This document shows positions 44,924-53,652 of a DNA stretch of 64,000 nucleotides, piece after piece. This DNA comes from JBBQAA01 sp038276395 (GTDB lineage: Bacteria; Actinomycetota; Thermoleophilia; Solirubrobacterales; Solirubrobacteraceae), in the NCBI GenBank assembly GCA_038276395.1, contig JBBQAA010000040.1, forward strand, positions 1-64,000, written 5' to 3'. The notes beneath the pieces are model-generated. The model was not told where the DNA came from, did no database searches, and worked only from the letters and a program-made list of their open reading frames with translations. Position 1 is the stretch's first letter. The number at the start of each line of letters is the position of its first letter. A program made the translations under genes and the position numbers.

Positions 44924-45681
44924 GGGCGGTCTCCGACGCGCTCGTCGTCATGCAGCGCAACCTCCGCCGCGTGCCGAGGAGCCCGGAGCTGGCGCTCGGG
45001 TTCACGATCCAGCCGATCATGTTCGTGCTGCTCTTCGTCTACGTCTTCGGCGGGGCGATCCGCACGCCCGGCTTCTCCTACGTGGACTTCCTCATCCCGG
45101 GGATCCTCGTGCAGAACCTGTCCTTCGGCGCCACCCTCACCGGCGTCGCGCTCGCGGAGGACCTGCAGAAGGGCCTCATCGACCGCTTCCGCTCGCTGCC
45201 GATGGCCCGCTCGGCCGTGCTCGCGGGCCGGACGCTGTCCGACGTCGTGACGAACTCCTTCCAGCTCGTCGTGCTCGTCGTCGTCGGCATCATCGCCGGC
45301 TTCTCGTTCAGCGCGCCCGTCCTGCACGTGATCGCGGGCGTCGGGCTCACCCTCTTCTTCGCCTTCGCCATCTCGTGGATCTCGGCGCTCTTCGGCCTCT
45401 TCGTGAAGAGCTCCGAGGCCGCCCAGCAGCTCGGCTTCATCTGGGTCTTCCCGCTGACGTTCATCTCCTCGGCCTTCGTGCCTGTGTCCTCGATGCCGGC
45501 GGGGCTTCAGGCCTTCGCCAAGGTCAACCCCTTCACGGTCATGGTCGACGCGCTGCGCCACCTGTGGCTGGGCGCCCCGGCGGGCGACAGCGTCTGGCTC
45601 GCGGTCGTGTGGACGGTCTGCCTGCTCGCGGTCTTCGCGCCGCTCGCGGTCAGGCGCTACCGGCGCGTGGCCTCGAAGTAG
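44920..45681 (+). CDS. ABC-2 type permease, DrrB family
   Basis: The 253-residue protein has six hydrophobic segments and the ABC-2 signature (LIDRFRSLPMARSAVLAGR). Its start overlaps the stop of the ATPase gene, so both form an exporter of lipids or hydrophobic drugs. No resistance or biosynthetic genes lie close by to identify the substrate. Confidence 0.92.
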   Translation: MRAVSDALVVMQRNLRRVPRSPELALGFTIQPIMFVLLFVYVFGGAIRTPGFSYVDFLIPGILVQNLSFGATLTGVALAEDLQKGLIDRFRSLPMARSAVLAGRTLSDVVTNSFQLVVLVVVGIIAGFSFSAPVLHVIAGVGLTLFFAFAISWISALFGLFVKSSEAAQQLGFIWVFPLTFISSAFVPVSSMPAGLQAFAKVNPFTVMVDALRHLWLGAPAGDSVWLAVVWTVCLLAVFAPLAVRRYRRVASK

Positions 45682-45817
45682 GCACAGGGATCGCGTAAGC
45701 GGCCGCGGACGCGGTCCCCCCGCCCTTTCCTGCACTTCGGGGCGTCAGAGGACCACAACTACGGGTACGCGGATGTACCAGGCCCGCCGCGACGGTGGCC
45801 CCTGCCCATCAGGCCGC

Positions 45818-46309
45818 CTACCGGTCCCGGCGCGCCACGAGCAGCAGCTCTGCCCCCGCGGAGACCTCGACCGACTCGACGAGCTCGAAGCCCATCTCGG
45901 TCAGGCGGCGGTCCTGCGCGTCGCGGGAGAGGCGGGAGGACGCGACGGCTTGATGGCGCCGCGCCGCGTGATCCGGGCAGGACTTGATGAGCACGGCGCC
46001 GGGCAGGAGCACGCGGCCAAGCTCGGCCATCGCCGCCCGGCGCTCGCCGAGTGGCAGTTGATCGAGCACACCACCGGTCGCCACCGCGGCGTCGAACTCC
46101 TCCGCGGGCAGATCCTCGAGGGCGTCCGGCGCCCGCAGCGTCACCTCGGCGCGCAGCGCCCGCAGGTAGACCGCGAGCCGCCCCGGCGCCGCCCCGAGCT
46201 CGAGCACCCGCCCGGAGAGCTCCTCCCGGTAGCGCCCGATCAGCATCCCCTCGACCGGCGAGGGCTGCGTCGGCGGCTTCCCCGAGGGGGACGGAATCGC
46301 CGCTGACAT
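45818..46309 (-). CDS. SAM-dependent methyltransferase-like protein
   Basis: The 163-residue protein has a class I methyltransferase motif I (RVLELGAAPGRLAVYL), an acidic loop (EEFDAAVATGGVLDQLP) and a late strand pair (GFELVESVEVSAGAELLLVARR). It is short for the family, close to a minimal Rossmann core. The substrate is unknown. It starts 12 nt after the stop of the lyase gene and may be co-transcribed. Confidence 0.7.
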   Translation of the reverse strand: MSAAIPSPSGKPPTQPSPVEGMLIGRYREELSGRVLELGAAPGRLAVYLRALRAEVTLRAPDALEDLPAEEFDAAVATGGVLDQLPLGERRAAMAELGRVLLPGAVLIKSCPDHAARRHQAVASSRLSRDAQDRRLTEMGFELVESVEVSAGAELLLVARRDR

Positions 46310-46321
46310 AACGAAAAGCAG

Positions 46322-47389
46322 CTACCGGGAGCCCGTCGGCGACATCTCGTAGGTCTCGGCCAGCTCCGGGTCCTTCTCGGCCAGGATCTCGGCGAGGTCG
46401 ACCATGACCTTGCACTGCTTCCACGTAGCGTCGTCCTGCATCTTGCCGTCGATCATGTGCACGCCGCGGCCGTCGGGGATCGCCTCGATGACCTTCTTGG
46501 CGAAGATCACCTCGTCGGCGGGCGGGGAGAACACCTTCCGCGCCACGTCGATCTGGGCGGGATGCAGCGACCAGGCGCCGACGCAGCCGAGCAGGAACGC
46601 GGCGCGGAACTGGGTCTCGCAGCCGACGAGATCCTTGATGTCGCCGTAGGGGCCGTAGAACGGGAGGATCCCCGCGCTCGTGCAGGCGTCGACCATGCGC
46701 GCGATCGAGTAGTGCCACGGGTCCTGCTGGCCGCTCGCGCGCGGGGCGTCAGGGTTCTCGGGGTCGGGGTCCTCGATCACGCGGTAGCCCGGGTGCCCGC
46801 CGCCGACGCGCGTCGTCTTCATCCGCCGCGAGGCGGCGAGGTCGGCGGGGCCGAAGGACATCCCCTGCATGCGCGGGGAGGCCGTGGCGATCTCCTCGAG
46901 GTTGACGACGCCCTGGCCGGTCTCGAGGATCGCGTGGACGAGGATCGGCCGCTCGAGCTTCGCGCGCGCCTCGAGCTGGGCGAGCAGGCGGTCGACGTAG
47001 TGGATGTCCCACGCGCCCTCGACCTTTGGGATCATGACGACCTCGAGCCGGTCCCCGATCTCGGTCACGAGCGTCGTCAGGTCCTCGAGCACCCAGGGTG
47101 ACTCGAGCGAGTTCACGCGCGTCCACAGGGGGGTGTCACCGAGGTCGACCTCCTTACCGATCCTGACGAGACCGGCCCGCGCCGCCTCCTTGTTGTCGAC
47201 CGAGACGGCGTCCTCGAGGTTCCCGAGCACGATGTCGGCCTTCTGCGCGATCCCCTCGAGCTTGTCGAGCATCTTCGGGTTGCTGGGATCGAAGAAGTGG
47301 ATCATCCGCGAGGGCGGGAACGGGATCTCGCGGGCGGGGTCGGGCGCCCCGACGGCCAGGGGCTTCAGGAAGTCACGAGGGTTGCGCAT
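46322..47389 (-). CDS. HpcH/CitE-family lyase, malyl-CoA lyase-like
   Basis: The 355-residue TIM-barrel protein has the family motifs NLEDAVSVDNKEAAR, IPKVEGAWDI, HAILETGQGVVNLEEIA, MSFGPADLAASRRM and a late WSLHPAQIDVA. Length and motifs fit L-malyl-CoA/beta-methylmalyl-CoA lyases, which cleave malyl-CoA to acetyl-CoA and glyoxylate. A MaoC-type hydratase is divergently encoded. TAGGAT (47396-47401, minus) ends 6 nt before the ATG, so the mRNA is probably leaderless. Confidence 0.85.
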   Translation of the reverse strand: MRNPRDFLKPLAVGAPDPAREIPFPPSRMIHFFDPSNPKMLDKLEGIAQKADIVLGNLEDAVSVDNKEAARAGLVRIGKEVDLGDTPLWTRVNSLESPWVLEDLTTLVTEIGDRLEVVMIPKVEGAWDIHYVDRLLAQLEARAKLERPILVHAILETGQGVVNLEEIATASPRMQGMSFGPADLAASRRMKTTRVGGGHPGYRVIEDPDPENPDAPRASGQQDPWHYSIARMVDACTSAGILPFYGPYGDIKDLVGCETQFRAAFLLGCVGAWSLHPAQIDVARKVFSPPADEVIFAKKVIEAIPDGRGVHMIDGKMQDDATWKQCKVMVDLAEILAEKDPELAETYEMSPTGSR

Positions 47390-47395
47390 GCGCGG

Positions 47396-47405
47396 ATCCT
47401 AGATT
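47396..47405. promoter_or_regulatory. Overlapping divergent -10 elements
   Basis: ATCCTAGATT contains a minus-strand TAGGAT (47396-47401) for the lyase gene and a plus-strand TAGATT (47400-47405) for the MaoC gene. Both end 6-7 nt from their start codons. The two promoters cannot be occupied together. Confidence 0.55.
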
Positions 47406-47412
47406 CCCGGCC

Positions 47413-47937
47413 ATGACCACCGAGACCGACTTCACGACGGACCAGAAGCAGCGCGAGGCCAGCGGCGCCCATCCCTACGGACGCTACCTCGAGGAGTTCG
47501 AGGTCGGCGCCGTCTACCGCCACTGGCCGGCCAAGACCGTGACCGAGGCCGACGACCACCTCTTCTGCCTGATCACGATGAACCATCACCCGCTGCACAT
47601 AAACGACGTCTACGCAGGGAAGTCCCAGCAGGGACGCAACGTCGTCGTCGGCCCGCTCGTCTACTCCCTGGCCCTCGGGATGAGCGTCTCCGACGTCTCC
47701 GGCAAGGCGATCGCCAACCTGGCCACCGAGGAGCTCTCCCACCCGGCGCCGGTCTTCCACGGCGACACGCTCTTCGTCGAGTCCGAGGTGCTCGAGAAGA
47801 AGGAGTCGCGCTCGAAGCCCGACCGCGGCACGGTCAAGGTCCAAACCCGGGTCCACAACCAGGACGGGACCCTCGTGGCCGAGTTCAAGCGCCTCGTGCT
47901 CGTGCCGCGCAAGACCCCCGGCGAGGCCGCGGCCTAG
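47413..47937 (+). CDS. MaoC-family hydratase
   Basis: The 174-residue hotdog protein has the hydratase motif MNHHPLHINDVYA with the catalytic Asp/Asn-His pair and GRNVVVGPLVYSLALG. Relatives hydrate enoyl-CoAs, including mesaconyl-CoA. With the divergent malyl-CoA-lyase-like gene it may take part in C4/C5 CoA metabolism. The ATG is leaderless by sequence, 7 nt after TAGATT. Confidence 0.85.
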   Translation: MTTETDFTTDQKQREASGAHPYGRYLEEFEVGAVYRHWPAKTVTEADDHLFCLITMNHHPLHINDVYAGKSQQGRNVVVGPLVYSLALGMSVSDVSGKAIANLATEELSHPAPVFHGDTLFVESEVLEKKESRSKPDRGTVKVQTRVHNQDGTLVAEFKRLVLVPRKTPGEAAA

Positions 47938-48074
47938 TACCGCCCCACGGAAATACGGTCCCGTACTGGCGAGCGCGGGGCTGGCCAGGACGGCGGGTGA
48001 GTCGATGCGTACATCGGCGATCCCGGCGGACACACCCGGCGAGTTCAGGGGCCGACAGGCGGAAGCGTATTGCG

Positions 48075-48099
48075 GGAGTCGGTACTAGCCACCGACTCC
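48075..48099. promoter_or_regulatory. Perfect inverted repeat upstream of PEPCK promoter
   Basis: GGAGTCGGT (48075-48083) and ACCGACTCC (48091-48099) form a perfect 9-bp inverted repeat with a 7-nt centre. It ends 23 bp before a -10-like TAGGAT (48123-48128), a position that fits an activator or repressor site controlling PEPCK. Confidence 0.5.
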
Positions 48100-48201
48100 G
48101 GTAAGAGTTCGCTCATCCCGGGTAGGATCAATGCCTGTCCCGGGCCGCGAGGCCCGCTTCGCCGTTCCCGCCTGACAGACCCAGAGAAGGAGCCCTCGAC
48201 C

Positions 48202-49998
48202 GTGAGCACGACCGCCCCGCCGACGACCAATCAGAAGCTCGTGGAGTGGGTGGACGAGGTCGCTCAGCTCACGCAGCCCGAGGACATCCACTGGTGCGAC
48301 GGGTCGGCGGAGGAGTACGACGCGCTGTGTCAGAAGTTGATCGACGCGGGGACCTTCGACCGGCTCGACGAGGCCAAGCGGCCGAACTCCTACCTCGGTC
48401 GCTCCGACCCCGACGACGTCGCCCGCGTGGAGGACCGCACGTTCATCTGCACCGACACGCCCGAGGGGGCCGGCCCGACGAACAACTGGCGCGATCCCGA
48501 CGAGATGAAGGAGACCCTGACCGATCTCTTCGAGGGCTCGATGCAGGGTCGCACGATGTACGTCGTCCCCTTCTCCATGGGGCCGATCGGCTCGGACATC
48601 GCCCACATCGGCGTCCAGCTCACCGACTCGCCCTACGTGGCGGTCTCGATGCGGATCATGACCCGGATGGGCCAGGCCGCGCTCGACACGCTTGGCGACG
48701 GCGAGTGGGTGCCGTGCCTGCACTCCCTCGGCTCCCCGCTCGAGCCCGGGCAGGACGACGTGCCGTGGCCGTGCAACGCGGAGAACAAGTACATCGTCCA
48801 CTTCCCGAACACCCGGGAGATCTGGTCCTACGGCTCGGGCTACGGCGGCAACGCCCTGCTCGGCAAGAAGTGCTTCGCCCTGCGGATCGCCTCGGCCATG
48901 GCCCACGACGAGGGCTGGCTGGCCGAGCACATGCTGATCCTCAAGCTGACCTCGCCCGACGGGAAGGTCAAGTACGTCACCGGCGCATTCCCGAGCGCCT
49001 GCGGCAAGACGAACCTGTCGATGCTCATCCCCACGCTCGAGGGCTGGACGGTCGAGACCGTGGGCGACGACATCGCGTGGATGAAGTTCGGTGAGGACGG
49101 AAAGCTCTACGCGATCAACCCCGAGTACGGGTTCTTCGGCGTGGCGCCCGGCACGGGGGAGAAGACGAACCCGAACGCGATCGCCACGATCCGCAAGAAC
49201 ACGATCTTCACCAACTGCGCGCTGACCGACGGCGGCGACGTGTGGTGGGAGGGCCTGACCGACGAGGCCCCGGCCCACCTGATCGACTGGCACGGCAACG
49301 ACTGGACGCCGGACTCGGAGAAGCCTGCCGCCCATCCCAACGCCCGCTTCTCGACCCCGGCCGGCCAATGCCCGTCGATCGCGGAGGAGTGGGAGGACCC
49401 GGCCGGCGTCCCCATCGACGCCTTCCTCTTCGGCGGGCGCCGCTCGACCGTCGTGCCGCTCGTCCACGAGGCCTTCGACTGGGAGCACGGCGTGTTCCTC
49501 GGGGCCCAGATGTCCTCGGAGACCACGGCCGCGCAGGCCGGCGCCGTGGGCAAGCTCCGCTTCGACCCGATGGCAATGCTCCCGTTCTGCGGCTACAACA
49601 TGGGCGCCTACCTGGCGCACTGGATCGCGCTCGGGAAGAAGGACGGCGTCGACCTCCCCAAGGTCTTCTACGTCAACTGGTTCCGCAAGGACGACGCCGG
49701 GAAGTTTCTGTGGCCCGGCTTTGGCGAGAACTCGCGCGTGCTGGCGTGGATCTTCGGCCGCTGCGACGGCGAGGGCGGGGCGGAGGAGACGCCGATCGGC
49801 TACGTGCCCTCGCCCGACGCGCTCGACACGGAGGGGCTCGATCTCTCCGAGGAGGACCTCGCCGAGCTCCTGAGCATCGACGTCGAGGGCTGGAAGGCCC
49901 AGCTCCCGCAGGTCAAGGAGCACTTCGCCCAGTTCGGCCCGGAGTTCCCGGAGGAGCTCTCGGCGCAGCTCGCGGCGCTCGAGGAGCGGCTCGGGTAG
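48202..49998 (+). CDS. pckG: Phosphoenolpyruvate carboxykinase (GTP)
   Basis: The 598-residue enzyme converts oxaloacetate and GTP to PEP. It has the P-loop/kinase-1a motif GAFPSACGKTNLSML with the reactive Cys, the kinase-2/metal region TVGDDIAWM, FFGVAPGTG and FGGRRSTVVPLV. Length is normal for the GTP class. The GTG start at 48202 has an SD (GAAGGAG) 9 nt away, and the promoter TAGGAT predicts a leader of about 67 nt, so this is a leadered and probably regulated gene. Confidence 0.97.
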   Translation: MSTTAPPTTNQKLVEWVDEVAQLTQPEDIHWCDGSAEEYDALCQKLIDAGTFDRLDEAKRPNSYLGRSDPDDVARVEDRTFICTDTPEGAGPTNNWRDPDEMKETLTDLFEGSMQGRTMYVVPFSMGPIGSDIAHIGVQLTDSPYVAVSMRIMTRMGQAALDTLGDGEWVPCLHSLGSPLEPGQDDVPWPCNAENKYIVHFPNTREIWSYGSGYGGNALLGKKCFALRIASAMAHDEGWLAEHMLILKLTSPDGKVKYVTGAFPSACGKTNLSMLIPTLEGWTVETVGDDIAWMKFGEDGKLYAINPEYGFFGVAPGTGEKTNPNAIATIRKNTIFTNCALTDGGDVWWEGLTDEAPAHLIDWHGNDWTPDSEKPAAHPNARFSTPAGQCPSIAEEWEDPAGVPIDAFLFGGRRSTVVPLVHEAFDWEHGVFLGAQMSSETTAAQAGAVGKLRFDPMAMLPFCGYNMGAYLAHWIALGKKDGVDLPKVFYVNWFRKDDAGKFLWPGFGENSRVLAWIFGRCDGEGGAEETPIGYVPSPDALDTEGLDLSEEDLAELLSIDVEGWKAQLPQVKEHFAQFGPEFPEELSAQLAALEERLG

Positions 49999-50019
49999 CG
50001 CGGAGACGCCGCGGCGCGG

Positions 50020-50140
50020 CCCCGGGGTCCCGACGCACGCGAAGCTCTCCTCCGTGTACGGGTTCGCGACCGTGAGCGCGGGGCCGTTGCCGGCCACGAG
50101 CTCACCGCCGATGAGGAGCCGCGTCTCCGCCGGGCGGCAC
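50020..50140 (-). pseudogene. Aldehyde dehydrogenase N-terminal relic
   Basis: The minus strand encodes RLLIGGELVAGNGPALTVAN followed by PYTEESFACVG, the N-terminal strand and turn common in aldehyde dehydrogenases, then runs out into PEPCK 3' sequence on the other strand. About 35 of some 480 residues remain. The rest was removed at the PEPCK gene end. Confidence 0.6.
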
Positions 50141-50178
50141 CATACCGGCGCGGTCCACCGGGTCGTTTCGCAGCTCCG

Positions 50179-51273
50179 CTACGGGGTCGGCAGGAGCTGC
50201 GGAAGGAACGGCGAGCTGCGGATGATCTGCACCAGCTCCGGGTAGGAGCGGATCTTCGCGTTCGCATACCAGGAGCGGCTGATCCACCAGAACGCGTCGA
50301 TCTCCGGGTCTCCCGTGGCTGTCGTCGGCGGGCGGCCCATGGTGACGCAGGCGTGATCGGGGGAGCCGCGGCAGATGCGCATGCTGTAGAACACGTCTCG
50401 GTGCTGCTGGAAGGTGAAGCCGCGCCCGTTCATCGCCGTGGAGACGATGAAGTGCTTGTTCCGGATGCCGTTCTGGCGCAGGCTGCGCACGAGCTTGTGG
50501 CCGTAGGCGATCTCGTGGGCGGTCGTGTCGTAGTGGGTGAGGTTCAGCGCGAACCCGCGCACCCGAGCGATTCCGGCGCGGCGGAGCAGGCGGGAGGCGT
50601 CGCGCACCCGCAGCCAGTCGGAGGAGCCGGCGTCGAGGTACATGGTCGCGCGTGGATTGGCCTTGAACACCCCGACCGTCCAGCGGATCAGCTTCAGGTC
50701 GATGTCCGAGTGGTGGGGGAGGTCGAGGGCGAGGGGGAGATCCGGCTGGATGACGATCGCCGCCGGGTTCTGGGAATCGCGGACCCCGCGGGCGAAGGCG
50801 CGGATCCAGTTCTTGTAGTCCCGCTGCTCGGCGCGGGTCGGAAGGCGCGTCCTCTCCTTGCCGCCCTCGAACGGGGTGAGGCGGAAGATCCCGATCTGCA
50901 CGCCCTGGCGGCGGTTGCCGTTGGTCACGGTGCGGATGTAGGTGCGGGCGGTGCGGTAGACGCCGTAGTGCAGGTGGCCCCCGGCGTTCGAGTCGTGCAG
51001 CGGCACCCAGGCGCCGAACCAGCGAAAGCGCGGCTGGGCGACGAAGCGGGCGAGCAGGGCGTGGTCCGAGCCCGAGGAGCGGTCGTAGTAGACGCTCGGC
51101 GGGTCGGTCGACGGGTCGGTCACGTGCGTGTAGAAGCCGGGCCAGGGGATCCTCGACAGCGGGCTGAGCGGAACCGTCAGGGCGCCGGCCGCCGTGGGCA
51201 CGGCGAGGGCGGCGAGGGCCAGGGCGAGGAGCGCGGCGAGGACGCGGGGGCGGGCTATGGGCAGGCTGAACAC
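50179..51273 (-). CDS. Secreted GH6-like glycoside hydrolase
   Basis: The 364-residue protein has a signal peptide (VLAALLALALAALAVPTAAG) and a barrel with GH6-type features: GIFRLTPFEG, IVIQPDLPLAL, TMYLDAGSSDWL, GFALNLTHYDTTAHEIAYG, HFIVSTAMNGRGF and FWWISRSW. GH6 enzymes are inverting cellulases with Asp acid and base. The match is partial, so substrate and activity are uncertain. I start at GTG 51273, just before the signal peptide; upstream codons in the frame are unlikely to be translated. Confidence 0.65.
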   Translation of the reverse strand: MFSLPIARPRVLAALLALALAALAVPTAAGALTVPLSPLSRIPWPGFYTHVTDPSTDPPSVYYDRSSGSDHALLARFVAQPRFRWFGAWVPLHDSNAGGHLHYGVYRTARTYIRTVTNGNRRQGVQIGIFRLTPFEGGKERTRLPTRAEQRDYKNWIRAFARGVRDSQNPAAIVIQPDLPLALDLPHHSDIDLKLIRWTVGVFKANPRATMYLDAGSSDWLRVRDASRLLRRAGIARVRGFALNLTHYDTTAHEIAYGHKLVRSLRQNGIRNKHFIVSTAMNGRGFTFQQHRDVFYSMRICRGSPDHACVTMGRPPTTATGDPEIDAFWWISRSWYANAKIRSYPELVQIIRSSPFLPQLLPTP

Positions 51274-51472
51274 GCGACCTTGATCGGTTGAGTTACCCGA
51301 TCCCCTTAGCGGTGCGCCACCGACTGGACACCTGGCCACTCGGTGTGCCCTCGCCGCCGGAACGCCAGCGGCGGCCGGCGGGACGACGGTACGGTCGAGC
51401 CCTTCCCGGGCTACCGCGTGCAGCACACGCTGAGAGGGCCCGACCAAGGGCGGCGTCCGCTACGCGCCCGCC

Positions 51473-51901
51473 GTGCGATCTACCCGTCCCCGCTTCGCTC
51501 GGTCGCGCTCGAGCGCGGTGGCCGAGGCGGGCCGCCTGCGCGCGATCTACCCCTGGGGGGCGATACTCCGCCCGGTGGAGCGAAGGGAGATCCGGGAGCT
51601 CGTGCACGGGGTGTTCGCGGGCTTCGGCGAGAACGACCTGCTCACCTTCGCCAGCGTGATCTCCTTCCAGGTGATGACGGCCGTCATCCCGCTGCTGATG
51701 TTCGGCCTCGCCCTGCTCGGGGTGCTGAACCTCTGCAGCGCCTGGTCTGACCATCTCGCCCCGCAGCTCAAGAGCAACGTCTCCCCGGACGTGTTCCACC
51801 TGGTCGACCACGTGTGCGGATCGCTTCGACTCCCGTTCCTCGCCGGCGCGCAGCTCGACGCGCTGCTCCGGCGGGGTCGCTGGCATCATCGGGCGGCATG
51901 A
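51473..51901 (+). pseudogene. YihY/BrkB-family membrane protein, truncated
   Basis: The frame begins with the BrkB N-terminus (IYPWGAILRPVERREIRELV, FGENDLLTFASVISFQVMTA, IPLLMFGLALLGV), with two hydrophobic helices, and matches the family until about DVFHLVDHV. After that (near 51810) family features stop, and the frame ends at 51901 after 142 codons, about half the usual length. The four later membrane helices are missing. It is probably a non-functional remnant. Confidence 0.65.
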
Positions 51902-52200
51902 ACCCGCCCTCGCCCTCGCCGTGCCGCTCCTCCTGCTCGCGGGCTGCGGCAGCGGCAAGAAGGCGATCGACAAGGACAAGCTCGGCCCGATCGTGGCCCA
52001 GCGCTGGCCGAGAAGCTGAACCAGGCGACGCCCAGGGTGGTCTGCCCGATGAACCCGAGGCCAAGGTCGGCGCCCGGGGGTCATGCACCCTCACGGACGT
52101 CACCAACGGCGTGCGGCTCCCGGTCGCCCTGACGGTCGACCGCGTCAACGGCAGCCGCGCCCACTTCAACATCAAGGTGGGCACGAAGCCCCTGAAGTGA
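51898..52200 (+). pseudogene. DUF4333-like lipoprotein relic with several frameshifts
   Basis: A lipoprotein signal (LALAVPLLLLAGCGSGKK) is followed by DKDKLGPIVAQ in one frame, LAEKLNQATPRVVCP in a second, and EPEAKVGARGSCTLTDVTNG then LTVDRVNGSRAHFNIKVG in a third, ending at 52198-52200. Joined, these give a DUF4333-type secreted protein with the CP..CT Cys pair. The ATG at 51898 is itself out of frame with the signal, so at least three indels are present. Confidence 0.75.
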
Positions 52201-52212
52201 GCCCGTCGGGCC

Positions 52213-52770
52213 TCAGTGGGGCTCGTCGAGCGAGGCCGCGGGCGGGCGGGACTCCTCGGCCAGCGAGGTCAGGGAGAGCCGGCCCCGGGCCGCCTCCTCG
52301 AGCACGCCGCCGGCCTCCTCCTCCGAACGGGCGTAGAGCTCGACGAGCAGGTGCACGACGATCTGCTCCTCGTCATGCTTGTGGAAGCGGACGTGGGTGA
52401 AGAACTCGCGCGTGCCGTGGTCTCCGAAGGCGGCGAAGGACAGGTGGTCGGCGGCGTCGGGGCCCGAGCAGGACTCGACCTCGTCGGCTTCGACCGAGAC
52501 CGTGCAGGAGGCGACCCACGGCGTGCCCTCGACCATGCGCTCCCAGCGGTCGGCGATCGGCTCCACGCGGCCGCCCTGGAAGGCGAGGTGGGGCTGGTCG
52601 TGCATGCAGTCGAGGCACTGGACGACGGCCTCCTGCACCTCATCGACGACGTCCGCGCGCTCCCCGCTCTCCGGGTCGATCCGGTGGATCCCCTCGTAGT
52701 GGACCTGGACCTCGAGGTTCTGCGACCAGCAGCGGTAGCAGCGCAGCCAGCTCCGGGTCGTCGCGCTCAT
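52213..52770 (-). CDS. Zinc-ribbon protein of unknown function
   Basis: The 185-residue protein has two Cys pairs that could bind zinc (CYRC, about 11-14; CLDC, about 52-55), an acidic middle region and no membrane segments. I do not recognise the family. TAGACT on the minus strand (52778-52783) ends 7 nt before the ATG, so it looks leaderless and shares its promoter region with the divergent crotonase gene. Confidence 0.65.
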   Translation of the reverse strand: MSATTRSWLRCYRCWSQNLEVQVHYEGIHRIDPESGERADVVDEVQEAVVQCLDCMHDQPHLAFQGGRVEPIADRWERMVEGTPWVASCTVSVEADEVESCSGPDAADHLSFAAFGDHGTREFFTHVRFHKHDEEQIVVHLLVELYARSEEEAGGVLEEAARGRLSLTSLAEESRPPAASLDEPH

Positions 52771-52800
52771 CCCCGTGAGTCTATGCTCGGCCCCGCGCCG

Positions 52801-53652
52801 ATGGACCTCGCGACGATGACCTACGAGCGGACGGGGCCGATCGCGCGCATCACGCTCGACCGCCCCGAGCGCGGCAACGGCATCACCCTCGAGCTGCCGC
52901 GGGAGCTCGAGGCCTGCGTGGAGGAGGCGAACCTCGACCCCGCCGTGCACGTCATCTGTCTGAGCGGGCGGGGCAAGGGCTTCTGCGGGGGGTACGACCT
53001 GGCCGAGTCCGCCGAGCGGGAGCTGCCGAACCACGATCCGGCCGTGCCCTGGGACCCCGCGGCCGACTACCAGATGATGAGCCGGAACGTGCGGGGGTTC
53101 ATGTCCCTCTTCCGTTCCGACAAGCCGGTCGTCTGCCGCGTGCACGGGTTCTGCGTGGCGGGCGGGACCGACATGGCGCTGTGCTCGGATCTGCTCGTGA
53201 TCGCCGCCGAGGCCAAGATCGGCTACCCGCCGGCGCGGGTGTGGGGCTCGCCGACGACGGCGGTGTGGGCGCACCGGATCGGCGTCCAGCGCGCGGCGCG
53301 GCTGCTCTTCACGGGCGACTCGCTCTCGGGCGAGGAGGCGGCGGCCTGGGGTCTCGCGATCGAGGCGCCGCCGGCCGCGGAGCTTGAGGCGCGCACGGAG
53401 ATCCTGCTCGAGCGGATCGCCCGGCTGCCCGTCAACCAGCTCATCTTCATGAAGCTCCTGCTGCGCCAGACGCTCGTCGGGGCGAGCCTCGAGGCGACCC
53501 AGACCCTGGGGACGCTGCTCGACGGCGCGACCCGGCACACACCCGAGGGCTACGCCTTCCAGGAACGCGCGCGGCGGGAGGGGTTCCGCGCCGCGGTGCG
53601 GGCGCGCGACGAGCCGTTCGGGGATGCCGGGCCCTCGACCTTCAAAGGCTGA
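52801..53652 (+). CDS. Enoyl-CoA hydratase/isomerase (crotonase) family
   Basis: The 283-residue protein has the crotonase oxyanion-hole segments LSGRGKGFCGGYDL and HGFCVAGGTDMALCSDLLV and a normal C-terminal trimerisation region. The usual catalytic Glu positions are not evident around YPPARVWGSPTT, so it may be an isomerase or another crotonase-fold activity. ATG 52801 lies 13 nt after a TATGCT (52782-52787). Its 3' end overlaps mobA by 29 nt. Confidence 0.85.
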   Translation: MDLATMTYERTGPIARITLDRPERGNGITLELPRELEACVEEANLDPAVHVICLSGRGKGFCGGYDLAESAERELPNHDPAVPWDPAADYQMMSRNVRGFMSLFRSDKPVVCRVHGFCVAGGTDMALCSDLLVIAAEAKIGYPPARVWGSPTTAVWAHRIGVQRAARLLFTGDSLSGEEAAAWGLAIEAPPAAELEARTEILLERIARLPVNQLIFMKLLLRQTLVGASLEATQTLGTLLDGATRHTPEGYAFQERARREGFRAAVRARDEPFGDAGPSTFKG

